Shown piece after piece: positions 25,334-33,334 of a DNA stretch of 64,000 nucleotides. Within the stretch, counting starts at the first letter, position 1; every line of letters starts with the position of its first letter. Below the pieces are notes generated by a model, which did not search any database, was not told the origin of the DNA, and worked only from the letters and a program-made list of their open reading frames with translations. The translations under genes and the position numbers were made by a program. The stretch covers positions 1 to 64,000 of the forward strand of contig JAGDBO010000001.1 in NCBI GenBank assembly GCA_017959005.1. Reading direction: 5' to 3'. Origin of the DNA: Bacteroidales bacterium (GTDB lineage Bacteria; Bacteroidota; Bacteroidia; Bacteroidales; UBA932).

Positions 25334-26718
25334 ATTCTGAACAGTGACCAAAGCTGGTCTTCTATAGTTTCACTTGTATGCTTAAAGCCTCGCAAGATAG
25401 CACTTTTTGTCCGTTTTTGAAATTTCCAGAGCCTCAAATCCTGCTTAAAGCTGTCCCAGAGTTCCGTGTATTCCCAGCAGAAGAGGCCTAAGAACGGCAG
25501 TAATGCTAAGTAAATCAGAGCCATATAAATGGTCAACACTCCCCACACCACAAAGAATGATATCAGGTAGAAAAGCGGAATGGTTATAACTACGCTCATT
25601 CCCAAGAAGAAGGATCCTGAGAGCATCTTGTCTTTCATCCTATTGGTAAGCGGTTTAGGGATGTTGTAAATGAGGTAGTGAGGCCAAAGGGATACTATCC
25701 AAAGAGGCAGCAGAACAAGGCAGGCCAAAGCTTTGAAGATAACCTGCCCGGTTGAGACCTTGCGCTTTAAGTCCTTGAACTTAAGACCGGTCTCATCCAA
25801 TCCCTTCTTAAGCTGAGCGGCGGAGTTGTAGAAGAAGGTTCTCTTCTCATCATCCAAAGCAGCCAAATCTGCAACCATCTTCTTCTCTGTCTCCAGTTTT
25901 TCCGGAAGAATCTTGTAAGGAAGATTCTTTATTGCAGCATACTTAACTCCATAGTTGGTACGTAGAAAATCTATTGAGTCATAGTTGTCCAGATCCCTGA
26001 TGTCCAACATCATAGATGAGATAATGTTGTGGAACCGCTCGCTTACCTGGCGCATTGCAGTTCTCGGTTTCTCCTTGTAGAGGTCATAGTACTCTCTCAA
26101 AGAGATTGGTTTTCCGAACTTAATCAGCATCTCGCGCCTCATTCCAAAGTAATCAGAGTAGTGGTTGATTACCGGCAGGATGTATATATCCTTCTCAAAG
26201 ATGGCATCCTCGGCTGCCTGGAATGCCATAGTTGTAAAGCCTCCGTGGAACTCTCCCAGGTATCTCTTATCCTGGTGTCCGGCCTCCGGGAATAACATCA
26301 CAGACTGCCCGTCTGCCAAAAGTTCACGGCTCTCGTGGAAAGAGGACTCGTTCTTTCCAATATCGTCCATACCCTCGTGAGAGGCTCTGAATGCCGGCAT
26401 CAGACCCAAAAATCTGATATACTTTTCAAGAACCTTGCTGACAGCAAATATGTCCGCCCTTGCCCAGAAATAAGGTTTGCGTCCCGGCCCTCTGAAAGCC
26501 AGCATAACCGCTATTGCATCAATAAGACAGTTCTGGTGGTTGGAAATTATTATCTGGGGTGACCCATCGGGAAGAATGTTCTCCACATCGGGATAGTAAA
26601 CTCTCTTGTAAAGGTAATGGTTGAAAAAGAGGGCAATAAACTTCTTGAATCCTCTGTAGTAGAGGCCGCCCTTTCTGTTCTTGCCTGTAGGTTCGATTTT
26701 GGTAAATGGCTTGTTCAT
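25330..26718 (-). CDS. Membrane acyltransferase (PlsC/LPLAT-like)
   Basis: 462 residues. The acyltransferase domain has SNHQNCLIDA with His61 and Asp67 (an HX5D spacing, as in several GPAT-like relatives, not the usual HX4D) and FPEAGHQDKR in place of the FPEG block. The C-terminal 150 residues contain three hydrophobic spans (about 335-425), so it is a membrane protein. It likely transfers an acyl group from ACP or CoA to a hydroxyl on a lipid head group; comparable acyltransferases are present in aryl-polyene and flexirubin clusters. It starts 1 nt after the serine hydrolase gene and overlaps the KS gene by 4 nt. Confidence 0.85.
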   Translation of the reverse strand: MNKPFTKIEPTGKNRKGGLYYRGFKKFIALFFNHYLYKRVYYPDVENILPDGSPQIIISNHQNCLIDAIAVMLAFRGPGRKPYFWARADIFAVSKVLEKYIRFLGLMPAFRASHEGMDDIGKNESSFHESRELLADGQSVMLFPEAGHQDKRYLGEFHGGFTTMAFQAAEDAIFEKDIYILPVINHYSDYFGMRREMLIKFGKPISLREYYDLYKEKPRTAMRQVSERFHNIISSMMLDIRDLDNYDSIDFLRTNYGVKYAAIKNLPYKILPEKLETEKKMVADLAALDDEKRTFFYNSAAQLKKGLDETGLKFKDLKRKVSTGQVIFKALACLVLLPLWIVSLWPHYLIYNIPKPLTNRMKDKMLSGSFFLGMSVVITIPLFYLISFFVVWGVLTIYMALIYLALLPFLGLFCWEYTELWDSFKQDLRLWKFQKRTKSAILRGFKHTSETIEDQLWSLFRI

Positions 26719-26719
26719 C

Positions 26720-27859
26720 TTATTCTTCTCTAATCCATTCTCCTATGTCAAACGGCTCATTATCATTAAAAAAGAGAGCCGTTACTTTTTCTACTATGTC
26801 GTGACCGGCTCCGCTGTTGGCAAAGTAAACCAGTGTCTTTTTCTCTGCCGGAAGGATAACAAACAGCGCCTTGGTGTTGCCGTTGTCTCCCCAGTGCCAG
26901 AGAACTCTGCCGTAGTGTGGGTTCTCCTCTATGCCCAGTCCAAGACCCCAGTAGATGCTCTTCTTCTCATCTATCTTCCTGACCTTTGGAGGGAACTGAG
27001 TTGCAGGACCGCTGCAAGGAGTTATCATAAGTGCGTGAGTAGAAGGCTTTAAGCCTGTTCCGTTGAGTATTACGCTGAGGAACTTTGAGTAATCCGTTGC
27101 ACATGTTCTGAGTGTGTAGGCCACGTTCTGACGAGGGAACTGCCTTACTCCCTGGCTCTCTCCGTTACGTCTTGTGGAGGCCGTTGTAATTCCCTCAAAC
27201 TCAGGAATCCACTCGTATGCGGTAAGGTTCATTCCAAGCGGATCAAAGACATATTCTTTTGCAATACTCTGAATATCTGCCCCTTTAATTGCCTCAACCG
27301 CTCTCTGCAAGAATGCGTATCCCTCTCCGGAGTAACCAAAGATTGAGTCTACAGGGAAGGTGAAGTTGATTTGACTTGTAGGCCACTCGTCAGATGATGG
27401 AGATGCCGCCCAGTCATCTATTCCGCTGCGGTGCATCAGAATCAGACGGGCAGTAAGTTTCTTTGCCTGCTCCTTATCCGTAAAACGCTCAATGTCTGTA
27501 TATTCATACAACGGACGGTCTATATCTATCTCACCCAAGTCATACATCTTCAGCACTATATAAGCAAAGACCACCTTGCTCAAAGAGGCCGCCTGGAATA
27601 TTGCCTCGTGCTCATAATCCGCCTTTCTCACTGAATCCTCAGCCCATGGAGTTATACCAACCTGGCAATAAACCGTATCACCCGGCGCAGTGTACTTTGC
27701 CTGAATCATAGGAATATTAGCCTCCGTAATTATGCTTATAAGTGAATCTTCAAAGGCCTTCTGCCTCTCAGCAGAAACCTTTCCGTTGCCCTTGCATCCT
27801 GCCAGTCCCAACAGCAGAACGCACAGTGCCATAACAGTTACAAAAGAAACTCTCCTCAT
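26720..27859 (-). CDS. Serine hydrolase lipoprotein (beta-lactamase/class C fold)
   Basis: 379 residues from ATG 27859 (a TTG two codons earlier is less likely). Lipobox LAGC, Cys22. The penicillin-binding-fold motifs are SLSK (Ser92, Lys95), YSGEGY (second motif) and HWGDNGNT (third motif). Such lipoproteins hydrolyse esters, D-amino-acid peptides or beta-lactams; this one lacks features that would single out a beta-lactamase. It is the first gene of the KS/ACP operon, with a well-formed promoter just before it, so it may act on the exported product or on an acyl donor in the periplasm. That role is inference only. Confidence 0.88.
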   Translation of the reverse strand: MRRVSFVTVMALCVLLLGLAGCKGNGKVSAERQKAFEDSLISIITEANIPMIQAKYTAPGDTVYCQVGITPWAEDSVRKADYEHEAIFQAASLSKVVFAYIVLKMYDLGEIDIDRPLYEYTDIERFTDKEQAKKLTARLILMHRSGIDDWAASPSSDEWPTSQINFTFPVDSIFGYSGEGYAFLQRAVEAIKGADIQSIAKEYVFDPLGMNLTAYEWIPEFEGITTASTRRNGESQGVRQFPRQNVAYTLRTCATDYSKFLSVILNGTGLKPSTHALMITPCSGPATQFPPKVRKIDEKKSIYWGLGLGIEENPHYGRVLWHWGDNGNTKALFVILPAEKKTLVYFANSGAGHDIVEKVTALFFNDNEPFDIGEWIREE

Positions 27860-27878
27860 ACACAAAAATAAAAACGCC

Positions 27879-27910
27879 CAAAGTTAAACAATTACGGATT
27901 TCTTGTCAAA
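27879..27910 (-). promoter_or_regulatory. Promoter of the KS/ACP/exporter operon
   Basis: Minus strand: TTTG (27910-27907), 20 nt, TAACTTTG (27886-27879). Both elements and spacing match the Bacteroidota consensus. The ATG at 27859 lies 19 nt beyond. Confidence 0.75.
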
Positions 27911-27938
27911 CTCTCAATGATAATGTGTAACTTAGCAC

Positions 27939-27946
27939 TACTTTTG
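27939..27946 (+). promoter_or_regulatory. Promoter -7 box of the barrel/WG-repeat pair
   Basis: TACTTTTG fits TAnnTTTG; 39 nt before the ATG at 27986. No clear -33 element. Confidence 0.5.
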
Positions 27947-27985
27947 TAGGGATGTCATTTGTTGAACTTTAAAACGATTTGCTAT

Positions 27986-28702
27986 ATGAAAAGGATTTTT
28001 TGCTTGCTCACTATTGCCTTGACTTCTTTCATATTACTTGGTTCAGAGCAGGTTGCCTTCTCACAGGGGCGCGTTTACATGTATGACCAGGGTCGCAACA
28101 AACCTCAAAGACCAGCACCCGGAAGATTTGACTATAACAATCTTCAGTATGGAACCTATCTGGGTTTCCGTATGGGATTCAACGCTGCGTGGGTTAACTC
28201 AGAGTCCTCCTACATGGATGCCAATGAATCCAAGTTGGGACTCAATGCCGGTATAGTAATGGGTACTCAGCTGGCTGCCAACGCGCCGGTATTCCTTGAG
28301 AGCGGACTCTTCTACACTGAGAAGGGAGGAAAGAGTGACTATGGAGGAAAGCACTTTACATACGACCTTAATTTTCTGGAGATTCCATTTACCTTCAAAT
28401 ATGCCATTGGCATTCCTTCAAATATAGGACTCTCCATTCAGCCATTCCTGGGTCCTTACTTTGCGGTTGGTGTTGGAGGTCATGTTAAGAACTTTGGAGA
28501 GAGAACTGCTTACAGCTCATTCGGAGATGATGAAAAAAAGTTTAAGAGATTTGATGCCGGTCTTAAGATTGGATGCGGATTGGGTATCTCAATGTTCTAC
28601 ACGGAGTTAAGTTACAACGTAGGCTTGAGAAACATAGGTCACGATCTCTTTGACGAGACACACAGCCGTGCTTTCACCGTCACCGTTGGTATGAACTTTT
28701 AA
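27986..28702 (+). CDS. Outer-membrane beta-barrel protein (PorT/OMP_b-brl type)
   Basis: 238 residues from ATG 27986, where the signal peptide MKRIFCLLTIALTSFILLG begins; the frame itself opens earlier at a TTG. The mature protein is a chain of amphipathic strands: YGTYLGFRMGFNAAWV, KLGLNAGIVMGTQLA, VFLESGLFYTEKGGKS, LNFLEIPFTFKYAI, and it ends in VTVGMNF, a typical terminal aromatic for barrel insertion. The strand LEIPFTFKY is the hallmark of the PorT-like family. Function unknown. Eleven nt upstream of the WG-repeat gene, so likely cotranscribed. Confidence 0.8.
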   Translation: MKRIFCLLTIALTSFILLGSEQVAFSQGRVYMYDQGRNKPQRPAPGRFDYNNLQYGTYLGFRMGFNAAWVNSESSYMDANESKLGLNAGIVMGTQLAANAPVFLESGLFYTEKGGKSDYGGKHFTYDLNFLEIPFTFKYAIGIPSNIGLSIQPFLGPYFAVGVGGHVKNFGERTAYSSFGDDEKKFKRFDAGLKIGCGLGISMFYTELSYNVGLRNIGHDLFDETHSRAFTVTVGMNF

Positions 28703-28713
28703 CACAACATAAT

Positions 28714-30402
28714 ATGAAACGATTTCTTTTGTTGTTTGCTTTAACGGCATTCATATTTTCTGCCGTTTCAGCACAGCCGGGAGCTCCTGCAAATCAGGCT
28801 AAACAGACACCTACTCTGCCTGTAAAACAGACATCAGGCAAAGATGATTACCTATACAAGAACCTCTTTGAGGGAGGTATGGTCAGATTCAAATTCGCTT
28901 GGAACCCGAACGATGACCACACACTTGTAGTTTTGAAAGATCCAAAGACAAACAAGGTTGGAGTATGGCACAACTCCTACATTTTCTACTCAGACCGTCC
29001 GCAGTCTCCGTCACATATGAAAGTGTTCGGCTTCTGGGTATTAAAACCTGAGTATGATGATATTATACTCGGTCTTATAACCGTTCAAAGCGGCAAATCC
29101 TCCCACGCTTACGCCATCTGTACAAAGGAGTATGAGAAGAGAGGGGAGAGAGGAAAAGAGATAGAAGTCTACTACGTTGGATTGGGCGCATTCTGTGACA
29201 GAGGAAAAGCAGAACTCATATCTCCGTTCAAAGCCTCAGACGTAACGTATGACCTTGATTGGGGATGGGTTGTTCTTGCAAAGAAAGAGAGAGACGGAAG
29301 CCAGAAATGGGGACTCTGGGAGGTTGATGTTGAGAAGGGAAAGAACGGAGTCAAAGGACTTAAGCTGGTGGAGAAAATCTCTCCTCAGTACAACATCCTC
29401 AGCCCTCCTTACAACGCCAAGAATCTTTGGGTTACCGCAAACAAAGAGAAGGGCGGCAACTTTGGTATCCTTACATCAACTAACGAGGTTCTCTTCCCAT
29501 TTGATTATGAGACAGTTCAGATGGGCCATTATGGAATTGCAGTAAAGAAGGACGGTGGAGAAAAGTTTGCCGTAATCTCTTATGAGGACAAGAGCATTTC
29601 AGATTTCGTCTATGATGCAGTTGTCAACAAACTGAAGGAGGGATTCATCTTCCGCCAGGGAGGCAAGTACGGACTGAGAACATACACAGCAACCAGCAAA
29701 GAGATTCTTCCACCGGTGTATGACACTATCGTGAGAGAAGTTATGGACCCAGAGATCATCCACAAAGCGTATGACGGTCCTCTGTACTTTGCAAAGAGAG
29801 ATGGCAAATGGGGTGCATACACTCCTGAAGGCGACTGCATTATGCCGGAGATGCTGGTAGACTTCAGCAAGAGATTCTACTATATGGGAACCCTCCCTTC
29901 ACAGAGTTACTACTATGCAATCAAAGAGCAGGCAAACATACTTAAGAACACAAAGGGAGAGTTTGAGACCACTGAGCAGTTTGAACTCAGAAGAAATGAT
30001 CCTCAAAGAGAAGCAGAGTATCTGGATAATGCTCTTGCATCATACGCAAAAGGCTTTATAGTTCAGAAACTTAGAGACGCCAACGCAAACAGGGGCGGAG
30101 TATCCGTAAAGTTCGGAGCATACAACATGGACAAGCAGATGTTCCCGTTTGTATGCACTGTTTCCGCAATGCCTATCTATGACCTCAGCATCCCTTACCA
30201 GGAAGGCCCCGCTTTCAAAGAAGCCTCTACCACCTTCAAAGCCAGCGAGTACCTGCCAACATCCTCTTACTTTATCTGCGATGGATTTGTGCAGATTGCT
30301 GAGATTACCTTCACCCTTCCTGATGGTAAGAGCTTCCACTACACTCACCCTAAACTCGCAGAGAACAAGGGTCCTGTAGTTAAATACACAGACGTATTCT
30401 AA
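28714..30402 (+). CDS. Secreted WG-repeat protein
   Basis: 562 residues with a cleavable signal peptide ending at VSAQ. Several WG-type repeats can be seen: KVGVWHNSY, KWGLWEVDVEKG, NFGILTSTNEVLFPFDYETV, KYGLRTYTATSKEILPPVYDTI, KWGAYTPEGDCIMPEML. Such repeats form small beta units and are common in Bacteroidales surface or periplasmic proteins of unknown role. The C-terminal 170 residues (from about 395) are a different domain with no repeat (TTEQFELRRNDPQREAEYL, GGVSVKFGAYNMDKQMFPFVC). It follows the barrel gene by 11 nt and precedes a terminator; the pair probably works at the outer membrane. Confidence 0.8.
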   Translation: MKRFLLLFALTAFIFSAVSAQPGAPANQAKQTPTLPVKQTSGKDDYLYKNLFEGGMVRFKFAWNPNDDHTLVVLKDPKTNKVGVWHNSYIFYSDRPQSPSHMKVFGFWVLKPEYDDIILGLITVQSGKSSHAYAICTKEYEKRGERGKEIEVYYVGLGAFCDRGKAELISPFKASDVTYDLDWGWVVLAKKERDGSQKWGLWEVDVEKGKNGVKGLKLVEKISPQYNILSPPYNAKNLWVTANKEKGGNFGILTSTNEVLFPFDYETVQMGHYGIAVKKDGGEKFAVISYEDKSISDFVYDAVVNKLKEGFIFRQGGKYGLRTYTATSKEILPPVYDTIVREVMDPEIIHKAYDGPLYFAKRDGKWGAYTPEGDCIMPEMLVDFSKRFYYMGTLPSQSYYYAIKEQANILKNTKGEFETTEQFELRRNDPQREAEYLDNALASYAKGFIVQKLRDANANRGGVSVKFGAYNMDKQMFPFVCTVSAMPIYDLSIPYQEGPAFKEASTTFKASEYLPTSSYFICDGFVQIAEITFTLPDGKSFHYTHPKLAENKGPVVKYTDVF

Positions 30403-30428
30403 TAGAAAGGTATAATGTAGATAAAAAA

Positions 30429-30452
30429 GGCCGCCCATTTGGACGGCCTTTT
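30429..30452. terminator. Bidirectional terminator before tRNA-Gly
   Basis: GGCCGCCC (30429-30436), loop ATTT, GGACGGCC (30441-30448), one C-A mismatch, with six A on the left and four T on the right. It is stronger for the minus-strand tRNA-Gly transcript. Confidence 0.8.
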
Positions 30453-30453
30453 G

Positions 30454-30526
30454 AGCGGAAAACGGGACTCGGACCCGCGACCCCAACCTTGGCAAGGTTG
30501 TGCTCTACCAACTGAGCTATTTCCGC
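30454..30526 (-). tRNA. tRNA-Gly (anticodon GCC)
   Basis: 73-nt cloverleaf: acceptor GCGGAAA with TTTCCGC, discriminator T. D-arm TAGCTCAGTTGGTAGAGCA, anticodon stem CAACC/GGTTG with loop TTGCCAA (anticodon GCC), T-arm CGGGTCCGAGTCCCG. It reads GGC and GGU. CCA is not encoded. Confidence 0.95.
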
Positions 30527-30537
30527 AATTGGGAATG

Positions 30538-30568
30538 CAAAGATAGTAATCCTTTTGTTTTGAGCAAA
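30538..30568 (-). promoter_or_regulatory. Promoter of tRNA-Gly
   Basis: Minus strand: TTTG (30568-30565), 19 nt, TATCTTTG (30545-30538); 11 nt before the tRNA. A textbook Bacteroidota promoter. Confidence 0.8.
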
Positions 30569-30595
30569 AAAATCTTTTGCGCCCCGGGCCAATAG

Positions 30596-30625
30596 TTTGC
30601 ATTTGGTCTATTTTGCTTAATTTTG
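30596..30625 (+). promoter_or_regulatory. Promoter of GHL10 paralogue 3
   Basis: TTTG (30596-30599), 18 nt, TAATTTTG (30618-30625); the ATG follows 19 nt later. The spacing is one shorter than usual. Confidence 0.5.
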
Positions 30626-30644
30626 AGAGTATAAAATTCAATCT

Positions 30645-32264
30645 ATGAAAAAGCTCTCTTTTACAGGTTTCTTTTGTTTATCGTTGATTTTAGCTTTGGG
30701 TTTAATTTGCGGCACCCCAAAGGCGTATGCGCAGGCACAGGGGAGGGTGTACAACCCGGTGACGGATAAGATAGAGTTGAACCATGAGTTCCGTGGGGCG
30801 TGGCTTACAACGGTTAGGGGTAGTGACTGGCCTAGGAAGATACGTGTGAATATGCGCCGCTTGCCGGGAGAGAACGAGCGCCAGATGAAACACCGCATAG
30901 AGATGCAGAGAGACTCTCAGAAGCAGGCACTTGTAGATGTGATAACGCAGATATACAATACCGGTTGCAACGTGGTGATAATGCAACTTTGCTGCAACTC
31001 AGAGACTTACTACCGCTCAACCATACTGCCGTGGGACCACAACCTTACCGGAGTGCAGGGAGAAGACCCGGGCTATGACCCTCTGGAACTGGCAATTAAG
31101 ACCGCTCACTCTTTGGGAATGGAGATACACGGATGGTTCAACCCAATGAGAGTTGGAAGCGTAGATTCAGACCGCGTGAAGGATCATCTCTGCTACCGCC
31201 ATCCGGAGAGAGTAATAACTTACGGCAAGGTAATGTACTGGAATCCAGGCAATCCGGAGGTTGTACAATATCTCTATGACCTTATAAATGAGGTGATGAC
31301 AAACTATGATCTGGACGGAGCACATATAGATGATTTCTTCTATCCCGATGGGTTGAGAGAGAAAACAGAAAAGTTGCCTCTTTTGAGAGATTCCCTCAAG
31401 AGAGAGACAGACAAGGCTGCAAGAAAATCACTTCAAAAACAGATAAAAAAACTCTCAGACAACAAGGTGTGGAATGATAACGCCTACTTTGCAAAGTACG
31501 GGAACGGACGCACTTTAGGAGAGTGGAGAGAGAGCAACGTGAATGCTCTGGTTGCCGCTATGCACCGTGCCGTTCACGATGCAAAACCAAACGCAGTGTT
31601 CGGAGTCTCTCCTGGAGGAAGACTTGTAAACACACAGAGACTCTATGCAGATCCTCAGCACTGGATTGAAGAGGGTTCCATAGACTACCTGGCACCTCAA
31701 ATCTACTGGCAGCACGGCCACCAGATTGCTGATTTTAAGTTGGTTCTGGACAGTTGGGAGCCTATAATGAAGGAGGTTCCTACAATTCCGGGACTTGCAG
31801 CATACAGATACAAAGAGAAGGGTTTTGAGAGTATGGAGGAGTTCGCTCTGCAGGTAAAAGAGTGCAGAGATGCAGGATTTGTATTTGGAAACATCTGGTT
31901 CACAACCCATTCACTCTTTAAGCCGGACTTTTTCACCTATCTGATTACAGAGATTTACCCATACAGAAGTCTAACCCCTACTTTGGGAACCAGCACCTAT
32001 CCGGCACCAAACGCACCGGTTATTTCCGAACACTCCGGAACGCTGCGCTGGGATGATGTTCCCGGAGCTCAGCAGTATGCCGTCTATGAGCTTGAACTTA
32101 AGAAAGATACACAGAGGCTGCTGGGAGATGTATGGAAAGCCAACATGGTGGGACTTACCAAACAGTGTAAGTATAAGAAGACTGCAAAGGGAAAAAATTA
32201 CCTCGTAGTTGCCCTGCGAGGTAAAATGAGATCCAATGCAAGTAATGTTGTCTATGTAGAATAA
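30645..32264 (+). CDS. GHL10 glycosidase-like protein, paralogue 3
   Basis: 539 residues. Signal peptide ends near YAQAQ. It shares with the other two paralogues EFRGAWLTTVRGSDWP, GYDPLELAIKTAHSLGMEIHGW, DGAHIDDFFYPDG, FGVSPGGRLVNTQ and PQIYWQHGHQ, and is closest to paralogue 2 (same MQRDSQKQALVDVI helix). A special feature is a charged helical insertion right after HIDDFFYPDG (REKTEKLPLLRDSLKRETD and following, about residues 240-270), in the loop next to the presumed active site. Probable periplasmic enzyme on cell-wall or host glycans. It stands alone with its own promoter and ends 3 nt from the convergent pheS. Confidence 0.85.
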   Translation: MKKLSFTGFFCLSLILALGLICGTPKAYAQAQGRVYNPVTDKIELNHEFRGAWLTTVRGSDWPRKIRVNMRRLPGENERQMKHRIEMQRDSQKQALVDVITQIYNTGCNVVIMQLCCNSETYYRSTILPWDHNLTGVQGEDPGYDPLELAIKTAHSLGMEIHGWFNPMRVGSVDSDRVKDHLCYRHPERVITYGKVMYWNPGNPEVVQYLYDLINEVMTNYDLDGAHIDDFFYPDGLREKTEKLPLLRDSLKRETDKAARKSLQKQIKKLSDNKVWNDNAYFAKYGNGRTLGEWRESNVNALVAAMHRAVHDAKPNAVFGVSPGGRLVNTQRLYADPQHWIEEGSIDYLAPQIYWQHGHQIADFKLVLDSWEPIMKEVPTIPGLAAYRYKEKGFESMEEFALQVKECRDAGFVFGNIWFTTHSLFKPDFFTYLITEIYPYRSLTPTLGTSTYPAPNAPVISEHSGTLRWDDVPGAQQYAVYELELKKDTQRLLGDVWKANMVGLTKQCKYKKTAKGKNYLVVALRGKMRSNASNVVYVE

Positions 32265-32267
32265 TCT

Positions 32268-33299
32268 CTACTTAACGCTCTGGAATTCACGCAAGAAGCG
32301 AACGTCATTCTCAAAGTAGTGACGCAAGTCGTTCACCATCCATTTAAGCATTGCTATACGTTCAATACCCATACCGAACGCAAAACCGGTGTACTCTTTG
32401 CTGTCTATACCGCTGGCCTCAAGAACGTTAGGGTCTACCATTCCGGCACCCATAATCTCCAGCCAACCGGTGCCCTTGCAGATGTTGCAGCCCTTTCCGC
32501 CGCAGATGTTGCAGCTGATGTCAACCTCTGTACTCGGCTCTGTGAACGGGAAGTATGAAGGTCTCATACGAATCTGAGTCTGAGGACCGAACATCTCCTG
32601 AACAAAGAGAAGGATAGCCTGTTTGAGGTCTGCAAAAGAGACGTTTTTGTCTATGTAAAGACCCTCAACCTGGTGGAATATGCAGTGTGCTCTTGCACTG
32701 ATAGCCTCGTTACGGAAAACTCTTCCCGGACAAACCACGCGGATAGGAGGTTTTTGCCTCTCCATTGTTCTGACCTGAACGCTGGAAGTGTGAGTTCTCA
32801 AAAGGATAGGATCATCTCCCTCCGGGTTAATGAAGAAGGTATCCTGCATATCTCTTGCAGGGTGCTCAGGCGGGAAGTTCAGTGCGGAGAAAACGTGCCA
32901 GTCATCCTCAATCTCCGGCCCCTCTGCTACTGCAAAACCAAAACGTGAAAAGATATCAAGTATCTCTGCTCTCACGATGGAAATAGGATGGCGGGTTCCC
33001 AGTTCAAACATATCACCCGGCTTGGTGAAGTCTGTAAGAGTATCTTTTTCAACGATATCCGCAAAGGACTCTCTGAGAGACTCTATCTTCTCCGCAGCCT
33101 TGGTCTTAAGCTCGTTAAGGTGCTTTCCAAACTCTCTCTTAAGTTCCGGCTGAATAGAGCGGAACTCATCAAAGAGACGGGTAATCTCTCCCTTCTTTCC
33201 AAGAAGTTTTACTCTCAAATCCTCAACATCCTGAAGTTTGTCTGCAGTGAACTTATCTATTCTGTCAAATAGCTGTTCTATATCCTTTTTCTCCATCAT
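32268..33299 (-). CDS. pheS: Phenylalanine-tRNA ligase alpha subunit
   Basis: 343 residues, the usual length of PheS (about 330-350). The N-terminal coiled coil (about 1-85) binds the tRNA; class II motifs follow: motif 2 in VCPGRVFRNEAISARAHCIFHQVEG, the phenylalanine-pocket segment in FTEPSTEVDISC, and motif 3 in GFAFGMGIERIAMLKW. The CNICGGKGCNICKGTGWLEI segment is a four-cysteine zinc-type loop. ATG is doubled (MM); either may be used. pheT is not adjacent, which is common in this phylum. Confidence 0.97.
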   Translation of the reverse strand: MMEKKDIEQLFDRIDKFTADKLQDVEDLRVKLLGKKGEITRLFDEFRSIQPELKREFGKHLNELKTKAAEKIESLRESFADIVEKDTLTDFTKPGDMFELGTRHPISIVRAEILDIFSRFGFAVAEGPEIEDDWHVFSALNFPPEHPARDMQDTFFINPEGDDPILLRTHTSSVQVRTMERQKPPIRVVCPGRVFRNEAISARAHCIFHQVEGLYIDKNVSFADLKQAILLFVQEMFGPQTQIRMRPSYFPFTEPSTEVDISCNICGGKGCNICKGTGWLEIMGAGMVDPNVLEASGIDSKEYTGFAFGMGIERIAMLKWMVNDLRHYFENDVRFLREFQSVK

Positions 33300-33315
33300 A
33301 CTGAAATTTAACGGG

Positions 33316-33323
33316 CAAATATA
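33316..33323 (-). promoter_or_regulatory. Promoter -7 box of pheS
   Basis: Minus strand TATATTTG, 16 nt before the ATG of pheS, in the 35-nt gap after arcA. Confidence 0.6.
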
Positions 33324-33334
33324 CTCAATCTAAA

